Assembly (NCBI GenBank): GCA_040509515.1
Contig: JBEVKV010000502.1
Location: 1-6,471 of the forward strand
Source of the DNA: QHXN01 sp040509515
GTDB lineage: Bacteria > Acidobacteriota > Blastocatellia > Pyrinomonadales > Pyrinomonadaceae
Direction: 5' to 3'
Length of the DNA: 6,471 nucleotides
Within the stretch, counting starts at the first letter, position 1. Each line of letters starts with the position of its first letter. Below, piece by piece: positions 1 through 6,404 of the stretch. The translations under genes and the position numbers were made by a program. The notes under the pieces were generated by a model. That model was not told the origin of the DNA. It saw only the letters and a list, made by a program, of their open reading frames with translations, and searched no databases.

Positions 1-4
1 CGTT

Positions 5-1522
5 ATGGGGGATCTGCGAGTATTCATCAGCTACAAACATGAGGGCGACCCGGACAGGTCAGTAGCGCAGGATGTTTTTGACATTCTGTCGGCCCACTTC
101 AAGGTCTTCATCGACAGGCAGATGCTCGTCGGCATCCAGTGGGCGGAGCGCATCAACGAGGAGCTTGAAAGCGCCGACTACATGATCGTCCTTTTATCCG
201 AAACATCCGTCCTCAGTGAAATGGTTATCTCAGAGATTCAAAGGGCACACGAGCTTTCAAAGGCTAGCGGTCGTCCAGCCATCCTCCCCGTCCGCTTGCG
301 TTACGCGGAGCCGTTCAAGTACCCGCTAAGCGCCTACCTGAATCACCTTAACTGGGCCGAGTGGTCGGGCCCGGAGGATACGGCGCGACTCGGCCAAACC
401 CTGTACAAGGCGATCTACGGCGGCTCACTGCTCAATCCCGGCCCCGCCGAGGCGCGGGCGCGGACGGGCAAGTCGGCGGACTCAGCGCTGCCGCTGCCGG
501 CGGCCCAGCCGGTAGCATCCATGATGGACGAGGGGGCTGTGTGGCCGGGGTCGAAGTTCTACGTCGTGCGTCGCTCGGATTTGATAGCACTGTCCGCCAT
601 CGAGCGGGACGGCTGGACGGTCGTCATCAAAGGGCCACGGCAGATGGGGAAGAGTTCCCTGCTCTTCCGGGTGATCGATAAGGCCCGCGAGTTCGGAAAG
701 CGGTATGCCTACCTCGATTTTCAAGTTATCGATGGGCGGCTACTAAAGAACCCCGATGCTTTCTACCTTCACTTCTGCTCCTGGCTCAGCGACGTTCTGG
801 AAGTGCCAGACGCTACACAGGAGATTTGGAAATCGGCCCTCGGCAACAGCCAGAACTGCACGCGCTACGTGGAGCGGCACATCCTCCGGCACTCCGACTC
901 CAACCTACTACTGGCGATGGACGAGGTCGACCGACTCTTCGACGCGGAATACCGCTCCGACTTCTTCGGAATGCTGAGGAGTTGGCACAACAACCGCGCC
1001 ACCTCTTCGGCTTGGCGATCGCTCGACCTCGCCATCGTCACCTCAACCGAGCCGTATCAGTTCATCGAGAACCTGAGCCAGTCGCCCTTCAACGTTGGGG
1101 AGGTAGTGGAGTTGGAGGATTTTGACTTTCAACAGGTCTCGGATCTGAACGCTCGCTACGGGCAGCCGCTAAACGAGGGAGAGGTTGAAAGGTTGATGGG
1201 ACTGCTGGGCGGGCAGCCCTACCTTGTGCGGCGCGCCCTCTACGTGGTGGCTAACGGCGTCATGTCGGCCGACGAGTTGTTCGACCGCGCCGCCTCCGAC
1301 GACGGGCCGTTCGGAGACCATCTGCGGCATTACCTGTTCCGGCTGCATGGGCGGGAAGAGTTGATCAGCAGCTTGCGGCGGACTATGACCGAGCATACGC
1401 TCGACGACGAGTTGATCTTCTTTCGCCTGCGCGGGGCGGGCCTAGTGCGCAGGCGAGGTAAAGAGGTGATGCTCCGCTGCCACCTCTACGAGGACTATTT
1501 CCGAGAGCGGCTTAATGCATAG
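5..1522 (+). CDS. TIR domain-AAA-like (PF14516-type) ATPase fusion, putative defence effector
   Basis: The 505-residue product has two domains. Residues 4-139 form a TIR domain, with the opening strand RVFISYK (5-11), VFID (34-37), the GIQWAERI segment (43-50), ADYMIVLLS (57-65) and SEMVISEI (71-78). E77 sits where the catalytic glutamate of NAD-cleaving TIR domains lies. A Pro/Ala-rich linker (about 141-172) leads to an AAA-like ATPase of the PF14516 type. It shows Walker A GPRQMGKS (210-217, Lys216), Walker B LLLAMDEVDRLF (301-312, D306/E307), a sensor-like IVTSTEP (344-350) and the family signatures SPFNVGEVVEL (360-370) and LGGQPYLVRR (401-410). There is no signal peptide or membrane segment, so it should be cytosolic. 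Known TIR effectors deplete NAD or make signalling nucleotides from it; that activity is inferred here. The ATG at 5 fits the usual TIR N-terminus, but the window edge hides any ribosome binding site and the frame stays open to the edge. It overlaps the next gene by 8 bases. Confidence 0.9.
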   Translation: MGDLRVFISYKHEGDPDRSVAQDVFDILSAHFKVFIDRQMLVGIQWAERINEELESADYMIVLLSETSVLSEMVISEIQRAHELSKASGRPAILPVRLRYAEPFKYPLSAYLNHLNWAEWSGPEDTARLGQTLYKAIYGGSLLNPGPAEARARTGKSADSALPLPAAQPVASMMDEGAVWPGSKFYVVRRSDLIALSAIERDGWTVVIKGPRQMGKSSLLFRVIDKAREFGKRYAYLDFQVIDGRLLKNPDAFYLHFCSWLSDVLEVPDATQEIWKSALGNSQNCTRYVERHILRHSDSNLLLAMDEVDRLFDAEYRSDFFGMLRSWHNNRATSSAWRSLDLAIVTSTEPYQFIENLSQSPFNVGEVVELEDFDFQQVSDLNARYGQPLNEGEVERLMGLLGGQPYLVRRALYVVANGVMSADELFDRAASDDGPFGDHLRHYLFRLHGREELISSLRRTMTEHTLDDELIFFRLRGAGLVRRRGKEVMLRCHLYEDYFRERLNA

Positions 1523-4500
1523 GACGACTAACACCTCCCCGAGGATCATCTACATAGCCGGCGGGACTGTGCAGGCTGGCGGCGGCGTATACGTTACCCG
1601 CAAAGCCGACCACGACCTTGTAAATCTCTGCCGGCGGAAGGCCTTCGCCTACGTGCTCACGACCCGGCAGGTGGGTAAGTCCAGCCTGTTGGTTAACAGC
1701 GCCGAGGTGATGAAAAAGGAGGGGGTATGCACCGCGCTCCTCGACCTGACCAAGATTGGGGTGCACATTACGGAGGAGCAGTGGTACCTGGGCCTGAGCG
1801 CCCTCATCGCGGAGGAGCTTGGATTCGATGCTGACGTGATCAAGTGGTGGCGCGCCCGCCCGCACCTGAGTTCGGCCCAAAGGTTCACATACTTCATGTC
1901 CGAAGTCTGCCTGTCCGCGGTCGAGGATGATGTGCTGATCTTTATTGACGAGATTGACAGCACCCTGAGCCTCCCCTTTTCAGATGACTTCTATGCGGCT
2001 ATCCGCGCCATCTACAACGCGCGGACGGATACGCCGCAATTCCGGCGGCTGTCCTTCGTACTTTCTGGTTTCGCCACGCCCGCCGACCTCATCAAAGACC
2101 CGACGCGCACCCCTTTCAACATCGGCGAGCCAGTGGAACTCACCGACTTCACCCTCGACGAGGCCGAGCCACTCGCCGCGGGCCTCGGGCCTTCGGACGA
2201 ACCGGAGGCGAGGCAGACGCTCGGCTGGGTTCTTAAGTGGACGGGCGGGCACCCCTACCTCACCCAGCGCCTCTGCCGCGCTCTGGCGGAGATGTCCCAA
2301 GCCCGCTGGACGGAAAGTGAGATCGACGACGTGGCCGCGCGCACCTTTCTCGACGAGGGGTGCGACAACGACGCGAACTTGAGCTTCGTGCGCAACATGC
2401 TCCTTAAAAGCGCCCCCGAGCCGGCGAAAGTCCTCACGCTGTACCGAGATATTTATCGCAAAGAGCGAGAGGCATCCGAGGAGGAACAGTCGCAGGCGTC
2501 GTCCTATCTAAAGCTGTCCGGGGTCGTGACGAGCGAGCGCGGTAAGCTCCGCGTGCGCAACTTGATCTACAGACAAGCTTTCAACGAGGAGTGGATCGAG
2601 GAGGCGCTTAACCTCCTTACCCCGGCGTTCGGGACTTTGTCGCCCAAGTATTCTCCTCAGTCGTACATACCCCGGCCGCCCGTCGCCGGCTACGTTGAGC
2701 GTAAGGACGTTAACGGCCAGGGAATCGTCGAGCGCATCAGGGAGGAGTTGGCACCGGAGAGGAATCATATCGTAACGCTGCTCGGCCCGGGTGGAGTCGG
2801 CAAGACCACGATCGCGGCCGAGGTCGCGCGCGCCCTGCGAGAGGGTTATGACGAGCGCATCGTCTGGAGCAACGCGGGGGCGCGAGCCGTCTTCACTCTC
2901 CCAGAGCTGCTGGACGACATAATTACGCAGTTCGGCATGCCCCAGTTGCGCACGCTGGCGCTAGGCCCGAAGGAGGCGCAGGTGCGCCGACTCATCGCCG
3001 ACCCGCCGTCACTCATCGTCTTGGACAACTATGAGACTATTGACCCGGACGAGCAACGGCGCATCGAGGGCTGGCTTGAGCACGCACGGTTCTCCGCGCT
3101 CATTACTTCTAGGCACAGAGTCGAACAGACTATCAACCTCTACGTCCCGCTCATGTCTCGCGACGAGGCCCTTGAGTTGTTGCAGAGACTGACTGTGCAA
3201 ACGCAGAGTCCGGCAGTGTTCACCAAAGAGATTTGCGAACGGATACATGAGGTGGCCGAAGCTAACCCCTTCGTCATGGGGTGGATAGTTGCTCAGATCG
3301 ACGCTGCGCGTGAGCCGGAGGTTGTCCTCGAAGAGCTACAGCGCGGGGAGGGCGACGCCGCCGAGCGGATATTCTCCCGCTCTTACAACCTACCGCAACT
3401 AGGAGACGACGGGCGAAGCGCCTTAATGGCACTGGCCATATTCATGCCGAGCGCTACACGCGACGCGCTCGCGTCGGTGGCCGGATTCGGCTACGACAAG
3501 AACCGTCTTAACGAGGCGGTTAAAAATCTTCATATGCTCTGGCTGATTAAAGGGGTGGACGGAAACAGACGCCTTGCCGTCGAAGGGCTGACGCGCAGCC
3601 TCGCCGCCGCCCAACTGGCGAAAGGGGAGCGCGCACTAGAACTCCGTCAACGCTTCGTGGGCTACTTCCTCGCCTACGCACAGATGTACTCACAGCCTAC
3701 CCCGGAAAATCTCGACGCGCTGGAAGAGGAGAAGGATAATCTGCTGAACGCGATAGATGTGGCGTTCGAGACCGGCGACTGGACAAGCCTCATGCAGATT
3801 AGGTTTGCACTGGAAAGTTTTCTTGATTTGCGCGGCTATTGGCATCAAGCAATCCGGAGCGGGGAGCAAGCGTTGCATGCGGCTTCCCAACTGTCGGACG
3901 AAGGTGCGCGCGCCATTTACGCTCGATACGTAGGGTCACTATATTACCGTCAAGGGGAGTTGGACGAGGCGCGCCGCCTCTACAGCGAGAGCCTGGCAAT
4001 CAGCAAGAGGCTCGGCGACGAGCGCGGCATCGCCTCCACGCTACACCAACTGGCGGTGTTCGCTCAGAGTACTGGGGAGTTGGACGAGGCGCGCCGCCTC
4101 TACGGCGAGAGCCTGGCAATCAGCAAGAGGCTCGGCGACGAGCGCGGCATCGCCTCCACGCTACACCAATTCGCGCTGCTACGGCAGCAGTTGGGGGAGT
4201 TGGACGAGGCGCGACAGCTCTACGACGAAAGCCTCGAAATCAAGAAGCGAGTCGGCGACCAAGGCGGTCAAGGTTCAACATTACATCAACTGGCGATGCT
4301 CGCCCAGAGCACTGGGGAGTTGAACGAGGCGCGCCGCCTCTACGGCGAAAGCCTCGAAATCAAGAAGCGGGTCGGCGACCAGCGCGGTATCGCCTTAACT
4401 CTCGCACAGCTCGGGCGTCTTGCGGAGTCCGAAGGTGATAGAAGAGAGGCCGCTCGGCTGTACCGCGAGGCCGTGGATATTTTTGAGAGACTTGGTTCGC

Positions 4501-4553
4501 CGTATGCGGAGAAAGCGCGTCGAGATATTGAGAGGGTGGAGAACCCTGACTGA
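1515..4553 (+). CDS. AAA-like ATPase-NB-ARC STAND NTPase-TPR protein, putative sensor and switch
   Basis: The 1012-residue product carries two separate NTPase modules and a repeat tail. Residues 12-365 are an AAA-like PF14516-type domain with AYVLTTRQVGKSSLL (45-59), Walker B LIFIDEID (141-148), SGFATPADLI (184-193), TPFNIGEPVELTDF (199-212) and TGGHPYLTQR (243-252). The missing first glycine of this Walker A (TTRQVGKS) is usual for this subfamily. After a Pro-rich linker (about 375-390) comes an NB-ARC-like module: GPGGVGKT (424-431), LIVLDNYE (500-507), ALITSRHR (528-535), VPLMSRDEALELL (544-556) and a GLPL-like NPFVMGW (584-590). A winged-helix-like region (about 615-700) and helices (701-795) lead to five 40-residue TPRs (about 797-996). 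No effector domain is fused, which suggests it works with the upstream TIR protein. The ATG overlaps that gene's stop region and is preceded only by a weak GAGAG, so translational coupling is likely. A solo signalling ATPase role is the alternative. Confidence 0.94.
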   Translation: MHRTTNTSPRIIYIAGGTVQAGGGVYVTRKADHDLVNLCRRKAFAYVLTTRQVGKSSLLVNSAEVMKKEGVCTALLDLTKIGVHITEEQWYLGLSALIAEELGFDADVIKWWRARPHLSSAQRFTYFMSEVCLSAVEDDVLIFIDEIDSTLSLPFSDDFYAAIRAIYNARTDTPQFRRLSFVLSGFATPADLIKDPTRTPFNIGEPVELTDFTLDEAEPLAAGLGPSDEPEARQTLGWVLKWTGGHPYLTQRLCRALAEMSQARWTESEIDDVAARTFLDEGCDNDANLSFVRNMLLKSAPEPAKVLTLYRDIYRKEREASEEEQSQASSYLKLSGVVTSERGKLRVRNLIYRQAFNEEWIEEALNLLTPAFGTLSPKYSPQSYIPRPPVAGYVERKDVNGQGIVERIREELAPERNHIVTLLGPGGVGKTTIAAEVARALREGYDERIVWSNAGARAVFTLPELLDDIITQFGMPQLRTLALGPKEAQVRRLIADPPSLIVLDNYETIDPDEQRRIEGWLEHARFSALITSRHRVEQTINLYVPLMSRDEALELLQRLTVQTQSPAVFTKEICERIHEVAEANPFVMGWIVAQIDAAREPEVVLEELQRGEGDAAERIFSRSYNLPQLGDDGRSALMALAIFMPSATRDALASVAGFGYDKNRLNEAVKNLHMLWLIKGVDGNRRLAVEGLTRSLAAAQLAKGERALELRQRFVGYFLAYAQMYSQPTPENLDALEEEKDNLLNAIDVAFETGDWTSLMQIRFALESFLDLRGYWHQAIRSGEQALHAASQLSDEGARAIYARYVGSLYYRQGELDEARRLYSESLAISKRLGDERGIASTLHQLAVFAQSTGELDEARRLYGESLAISKRLGDERGIASTLHQFALLRQQLGELDEARQLYDESLEIKKRVGDQGGQGSTLHQLAMLAQSTGELNEARRLYGESLEIKKRVGDQRGIALTLAQLGRLAESEGDRREAARLYREAVDIFERLGSPYAEKARRDIERVENPD
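3954..4433 (+). repeat. Tandem 120-bp TPR-coding repeats, four units plus a degenerate fifth
   Basis: Four exact-length 120-base units start at 3954, 4074, 4194 and 4314 and encode 40-residue TPRs with a core like GELDEARRLYGESL. A degenerate fifth unit runs to about 4500. Units 1 and 2 are nearly identical at the DNA level over their first three quarters: 3961-4049 and 4081-4169 differ at one base (3984/4104). Units 3 and 4 share a different variant of the same stretch (Glu-Ile-Lys-Lys in place of Ala-Ile-Ser-Lys). The last quarter of unit 1 resembles that of unit 3 more than that of unit 2. Because 120 is divisible by three, gain or loss of a unit keeps the frame. Confidence 0.95.
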
Positions 4554-4870
4554 GGTGAGAGGATAAAAATCCGGCCACTCAATCCGGGGCGGCGTTTGGA
4601 TCACGCCGTGAAAGCGGATGTAGTAATCGCGCCAGCGTACACTGAAACTAACCTACCGGCGACAGGTCTATTACAGAGGAGCGGCGAAGGCTAAGGTGGC
4701 GGTCGCGCGCAAGCTCCAGTGACGGCATTACATGCCTGCATACCCTTCTCCTGTCGTCCAACGTCAAATCGATTTTTCACCTTATGAGTTTAGTCGCTAG
4801 GAATTCAACTGGCTTTCCAATCAGTCCTATTCCGGTAAGCATCAATTTCTCCGTAACAGGCCGCAACCAC

Positions 4871-4910
4871 CGTTTGATGGAATTAAGTTTTATCTTTGAT
4901 CCATCAAACG
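4871..4910. repeat. 11-bp perfect inverted repeat
   Basis: The arms CGTTTGATGGA (4871-4881) and TCCATCAAACG (4900-4910) are exact reverse complements separated by 18 bases of AT-rich sequence. Neither side is followed by a T-run, so an intrinsic terminator is not supported. It lies 65-104 bases beyond the stop of the DUF2971 gene, in the AT-rich half of the gap. It could be a protein-binding site, a transcript-stabilising hairpin or a mobile-element remnant. Confidence 0.8.
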
Positions 4911-4919
4911 AGTTGAGAG

Positions 4920-4963
4920 ATACGCTTCCACACTCTGGAGTAACGACGTGTTAGTGTGCGTAT
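4920..4963. repeat. Imperfect hairpin just downstream of the DUF2971 gene
   Basis: ATACGC (4920-4925) pairs with GCGTAT (4958-4963), and inside it ACACT (4930-4934) pairs with AGTGT (4953-4957). This leaves a 4-base bulge and an 18-base loop. The structure begins 11 bases past the DUF2971 stop on the minus strand, where a 3' end would be expected, but no T-tract follows. A weak or Rho-assisted transcript end is possible, and chance is also possible. Confidence 0.4.
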
Positions 4964-4974
4964 GGGATAACGAA

Positions 4975-5865
4975 TTATTCTCCTACATCAGGCCACTGTA
5001 GTTTCACAGACCGCGTGTCAAAATCAAGCAGCGCGCGCGATAAATGGACGTGACAAAGCTCCGGGCGGTCAGCCAAAAGATTCTGTACAGAAGCCTCCAC
5101 GGCGGGCGTGGCGTTGGCACCAAGAATAATGCCCTTCAGCGCCTCAGGTGGGAATGCAAATAAGTACACAGCGTCCCCGCCAATCTTCAATGAACGTGTC
5201 CCATCCCTCAAAGGGGCGAGCATGCGCCACTCCCTTTCGTAGGACCATTTTATCCCCTTCGTCACCAGGAGTGCGTCACCGTCGATGGTCGCGAGTGAGA
5301 CAGCAGGGTCGTCGGAGTAGCGCACCCTGCGGACGAAGTAAAATTCATCGTTTTCTGAGCGCCGCCGATTGAAAAAGGTATGCCGTTCGTCGAAACACAA
5401 AACCAAACCCCTATGCGTGTCAGCGTAGTGCGCCCACATTAGCTCGTGGTCGGGGATTTCTGAGAGGCTGAGAATGCCGACGTTGTCGTTGAAGGCACGG
5501 TAGATCGCCTCGCGGATTGGTGCCGCCCCGTCACGCATCGTTTGAAGGAAGATCTGTAGCCCTTGGGCGGTCGCTTCCCTAGCGTCGTCGGTCCCCGTGA
5601 AGACTTCGATAGCCTGCATAGCCGCATTCAGTGTCAGCCCAGCACGCTGCTCCTCTGAGAGCATTGAGTAGGCTTGCGCCACCATCGGCCTCAGGTCGAC
5701 GGGTTCTCGAGGGAAATTCGCAAGAACATCAGCCTCGGCGATGAGGGATTCGAAGTGCGGGCGGAGTTCGAAAGGGTCGTTAAGAGCGCCAGGCTGTGTG
5801 AAGCGGATTTCAAGGTTTTCGATCACGTCAACCCGTTCGGGGCGAATGTACTTAAAAAGAGTCAT
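4975..5865 (-). CDS. DUF2971 family protein
   Basis: The 296-residue protein matches the layout I know for DUF2971 (PF11185): an N-terminal LFKYIRPE (3-10), then LNDPFE (28-33), ILSLSE (131-136), MWAHYADTHRG (143-153) ending in LVLCFDE (154-160), VRYSDDP (181-187), KGIKWSYEREWR (203-214) and IILGANA (246-252). The length is typical and the protein looks intact and soluble. The conserved Asn-Asp, His-Tyr, His and Glu/Arg positions look like an enzyme active site, but the biochemical function of the family is unknown to me, so none is assigned. The ATG at 5865 fits the family N-terminus although no good Shine-Dalgarno precedes it. It lies 49 bases downstream of a small ORF on the same strand, so the two are likely co-transcribed. 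It converges on the TIR/STAND operon. Proteins of this family often turn up in accessory regions, which fits but does not prove a defence link. Confidence 0.85.
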   Translation of the reverse strand: MTLFKYIRPERVDVIENLEIRFTQPGALNDPFELRPHFESLIAEADVLANFPREPVDLRPMVAQAYSMLSEEQRAGLTLNAAMQAIEVFTGTDDAREATAQGLQIFLQTMRDGAAPIREAIYRAFNDNVGILSLSEIPDHELMWAHYADTHRGLVLCFDERHTFFNRRRSENDEFYFVRRVRYSDDPAVSLATIDGDALLVTKGIKWSYEREWRMLAPLRDGTRSLKIGGDAVYLFAFPPEALKGIILGANATPAVEASVQNLLADRPELCHVHLSRALLDFDTRSVKLQWPDVGE

Positions 5866-5914
5866 AAGCTTTATGAGAGCAAACTGATGACCGGAATCGG
5901 AATCATCCGTGTTC

Positions 5915-6184
5915 CTACTCAGGATTCATGAAGCCGGCGGGCGAGATTATGGCATCAGATTCTCTCCCCTTGCGACGCATGCCCCGCTCTAGCTTGCGCA
6001 GATAATCGAAGACCTCCGAGCCCTCCTCCTCAGTCCGCAGCGGGTAGGCGTGGTCGGCGTCCCTAGCCGCTAGTATCTTAGCCGTCGTCTCGTCCCGCTT
6101 CAGGCCCCGCCAGTACTCGATCCGCTCGAGGAAGAAATCGATGTGCGCCTGCTGTCTCTCGTTCATCGGCTGCGATTTTATCAC
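5915..6184 (-). CDS. Small hypothetical protein, start uncertain, possibly 5'-truncated
   Basis: The 89-residue charged protein is not one I recognise. It looks mostly helical and soluble, with IDFFLERIEYWRGLKRDETT (15-34) followed by an Arg/Lys/Glu-rich stretch, and has no signal peptide or membrane segment. The start used is GTG at 6184, preceded by a weak GGGGC 6 bases upstream. The alternative ATG at 6166 (residue 7) has no ribosome binding site. The same frame stays open upstream to a TGA at 6290-6292, adding up to 35 codons with protein-like content such as GTNVGIHFKIAGHYLHDG, but no ATG, GTG or TTG occurs there. Either the GTG is real, or this is the 3' end of a longer gene broken near the insertion sequence that begins about 6340. 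It is probably first in an operon with the DUF2971 gene, 49 bases downstream. Confidence 0.5.
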   Translation of the reverse strand: MIKSQPMNERQQAHIDFFLERIEYWRGLKRDETTAKILAARDADHAYPLRTEEEGSEVFDYLRKLERGMRRKGRESDAIISPAGFMNPE

Positions 6185-6394
6185 CGTCGCCCCGTCGTGA
6201 AGATAATGCCCCGCTATCTTGAAATGTATTCCTACGTTGGTGCCTTTGCATCCCTCATCGAGTGCCTCTAAGGGCAGCGAGTGCGCTCCTCAATCCCGCT
6301 TCACAACTGGAAGAGAGCAAGGTTGGATGGGCCGCACCCTGAGGTAGGCTAGAAAAAGTGGACGCCATCAACCACAGCTTTCAGCATGATGATT

Positions 6395-6400
6395 GGAGGT
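6395..6400 (+). promoter_or_regulatory. Shine-Dalgarno site of the transposase gene
   Basis: GGAGGT lies 4 bases before the ATG at 6405 and 7 bases before a second ATG at 6408. It is the clearest ribosome binding site in the window. The spacing suits 6408 slightly better, but both starts are possible. Confidence 0.75.
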
Positions 6401-6404
6401 GTCC

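Larger units (their letters stand above)
4554..4974. other. Convergent intergenic region, no confident gene
   Basis: This gap lies between the ends of two convergent genes. It becomes AT-rich from about 4740. I see no tRNA, rRNA or recognisable RNA family. A small hairpin (4590-4595 pairing with 4603-4608, 7-base loop) follows the STAND gene but has no T-tract, so it is not a classical terminator. A 5-bp hairpin (4724-4728 with 4732-4736) and a 10-base palindrome AAATCGATTT (4766-4775) are minor. On the + strand the frame ending at TAG 4952-4954 is open back to 4652, about 100 codons, with its only ATG at 4784 giving 56 codons. It has no Shine-Dalgarno site and no family I recognise, so I do not call it a gene. 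Confidence 0.6.

Noticed and set aside
1512..1880. A 122-codon minus-strand ORF across the gene junction
   Set aside because: It lies opposite the well-supported AAA-like domain coding sequence and has no recognisable domain; GC-rich genes often leave long antisense frames.
3954..4433. CRISPR-like periodic repeats
   Set aside because: The period is 120 bases with no short-repeat and unique-spacer pattern, and the repeats are in-frame TPR coding sequence.
3839..4438. A 199-codon repetitive, Arg-rich ORF on the + strand in another frame of the TPR region
   Set aside because: It is a shadow of the 120-base repeats: repeat length divisible by three keeps alternative frames open, and the TPR frame is clearly the coding one.
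4589..4609. Intrinsic terminator after the STAND gene
   Set aside because: The 6-bp stem is followed by TGAAAG rather than a T-tract, so it does not meet the usual pattern.
4554..4694. In-frame continuation of the STAND gene for 46 codons after its TGA
   Set aside because: The protein ends where TPR proteins of this type normally end, and nothing supports read-through or a premature stop.
4732..4800. A 22-codon ORF (ATG 4732, TAG 4798-4800) whose frame continues for 33 codons after the stop
   Set aside because: It is too short, has no ribosome binding site, overlaps a better open frame, and would need stop read-through to be meaningful.
4975..6184. Toxin-antitoxin pair made of the small ORF and the DUF2971 gene
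   Set aside because: Neither protein matches a known toxin or antitoxin family that I can recognise, the small protein has no visible DNA-binding motif, and a 49-base gap is not the tight coupling typical of such pairs.
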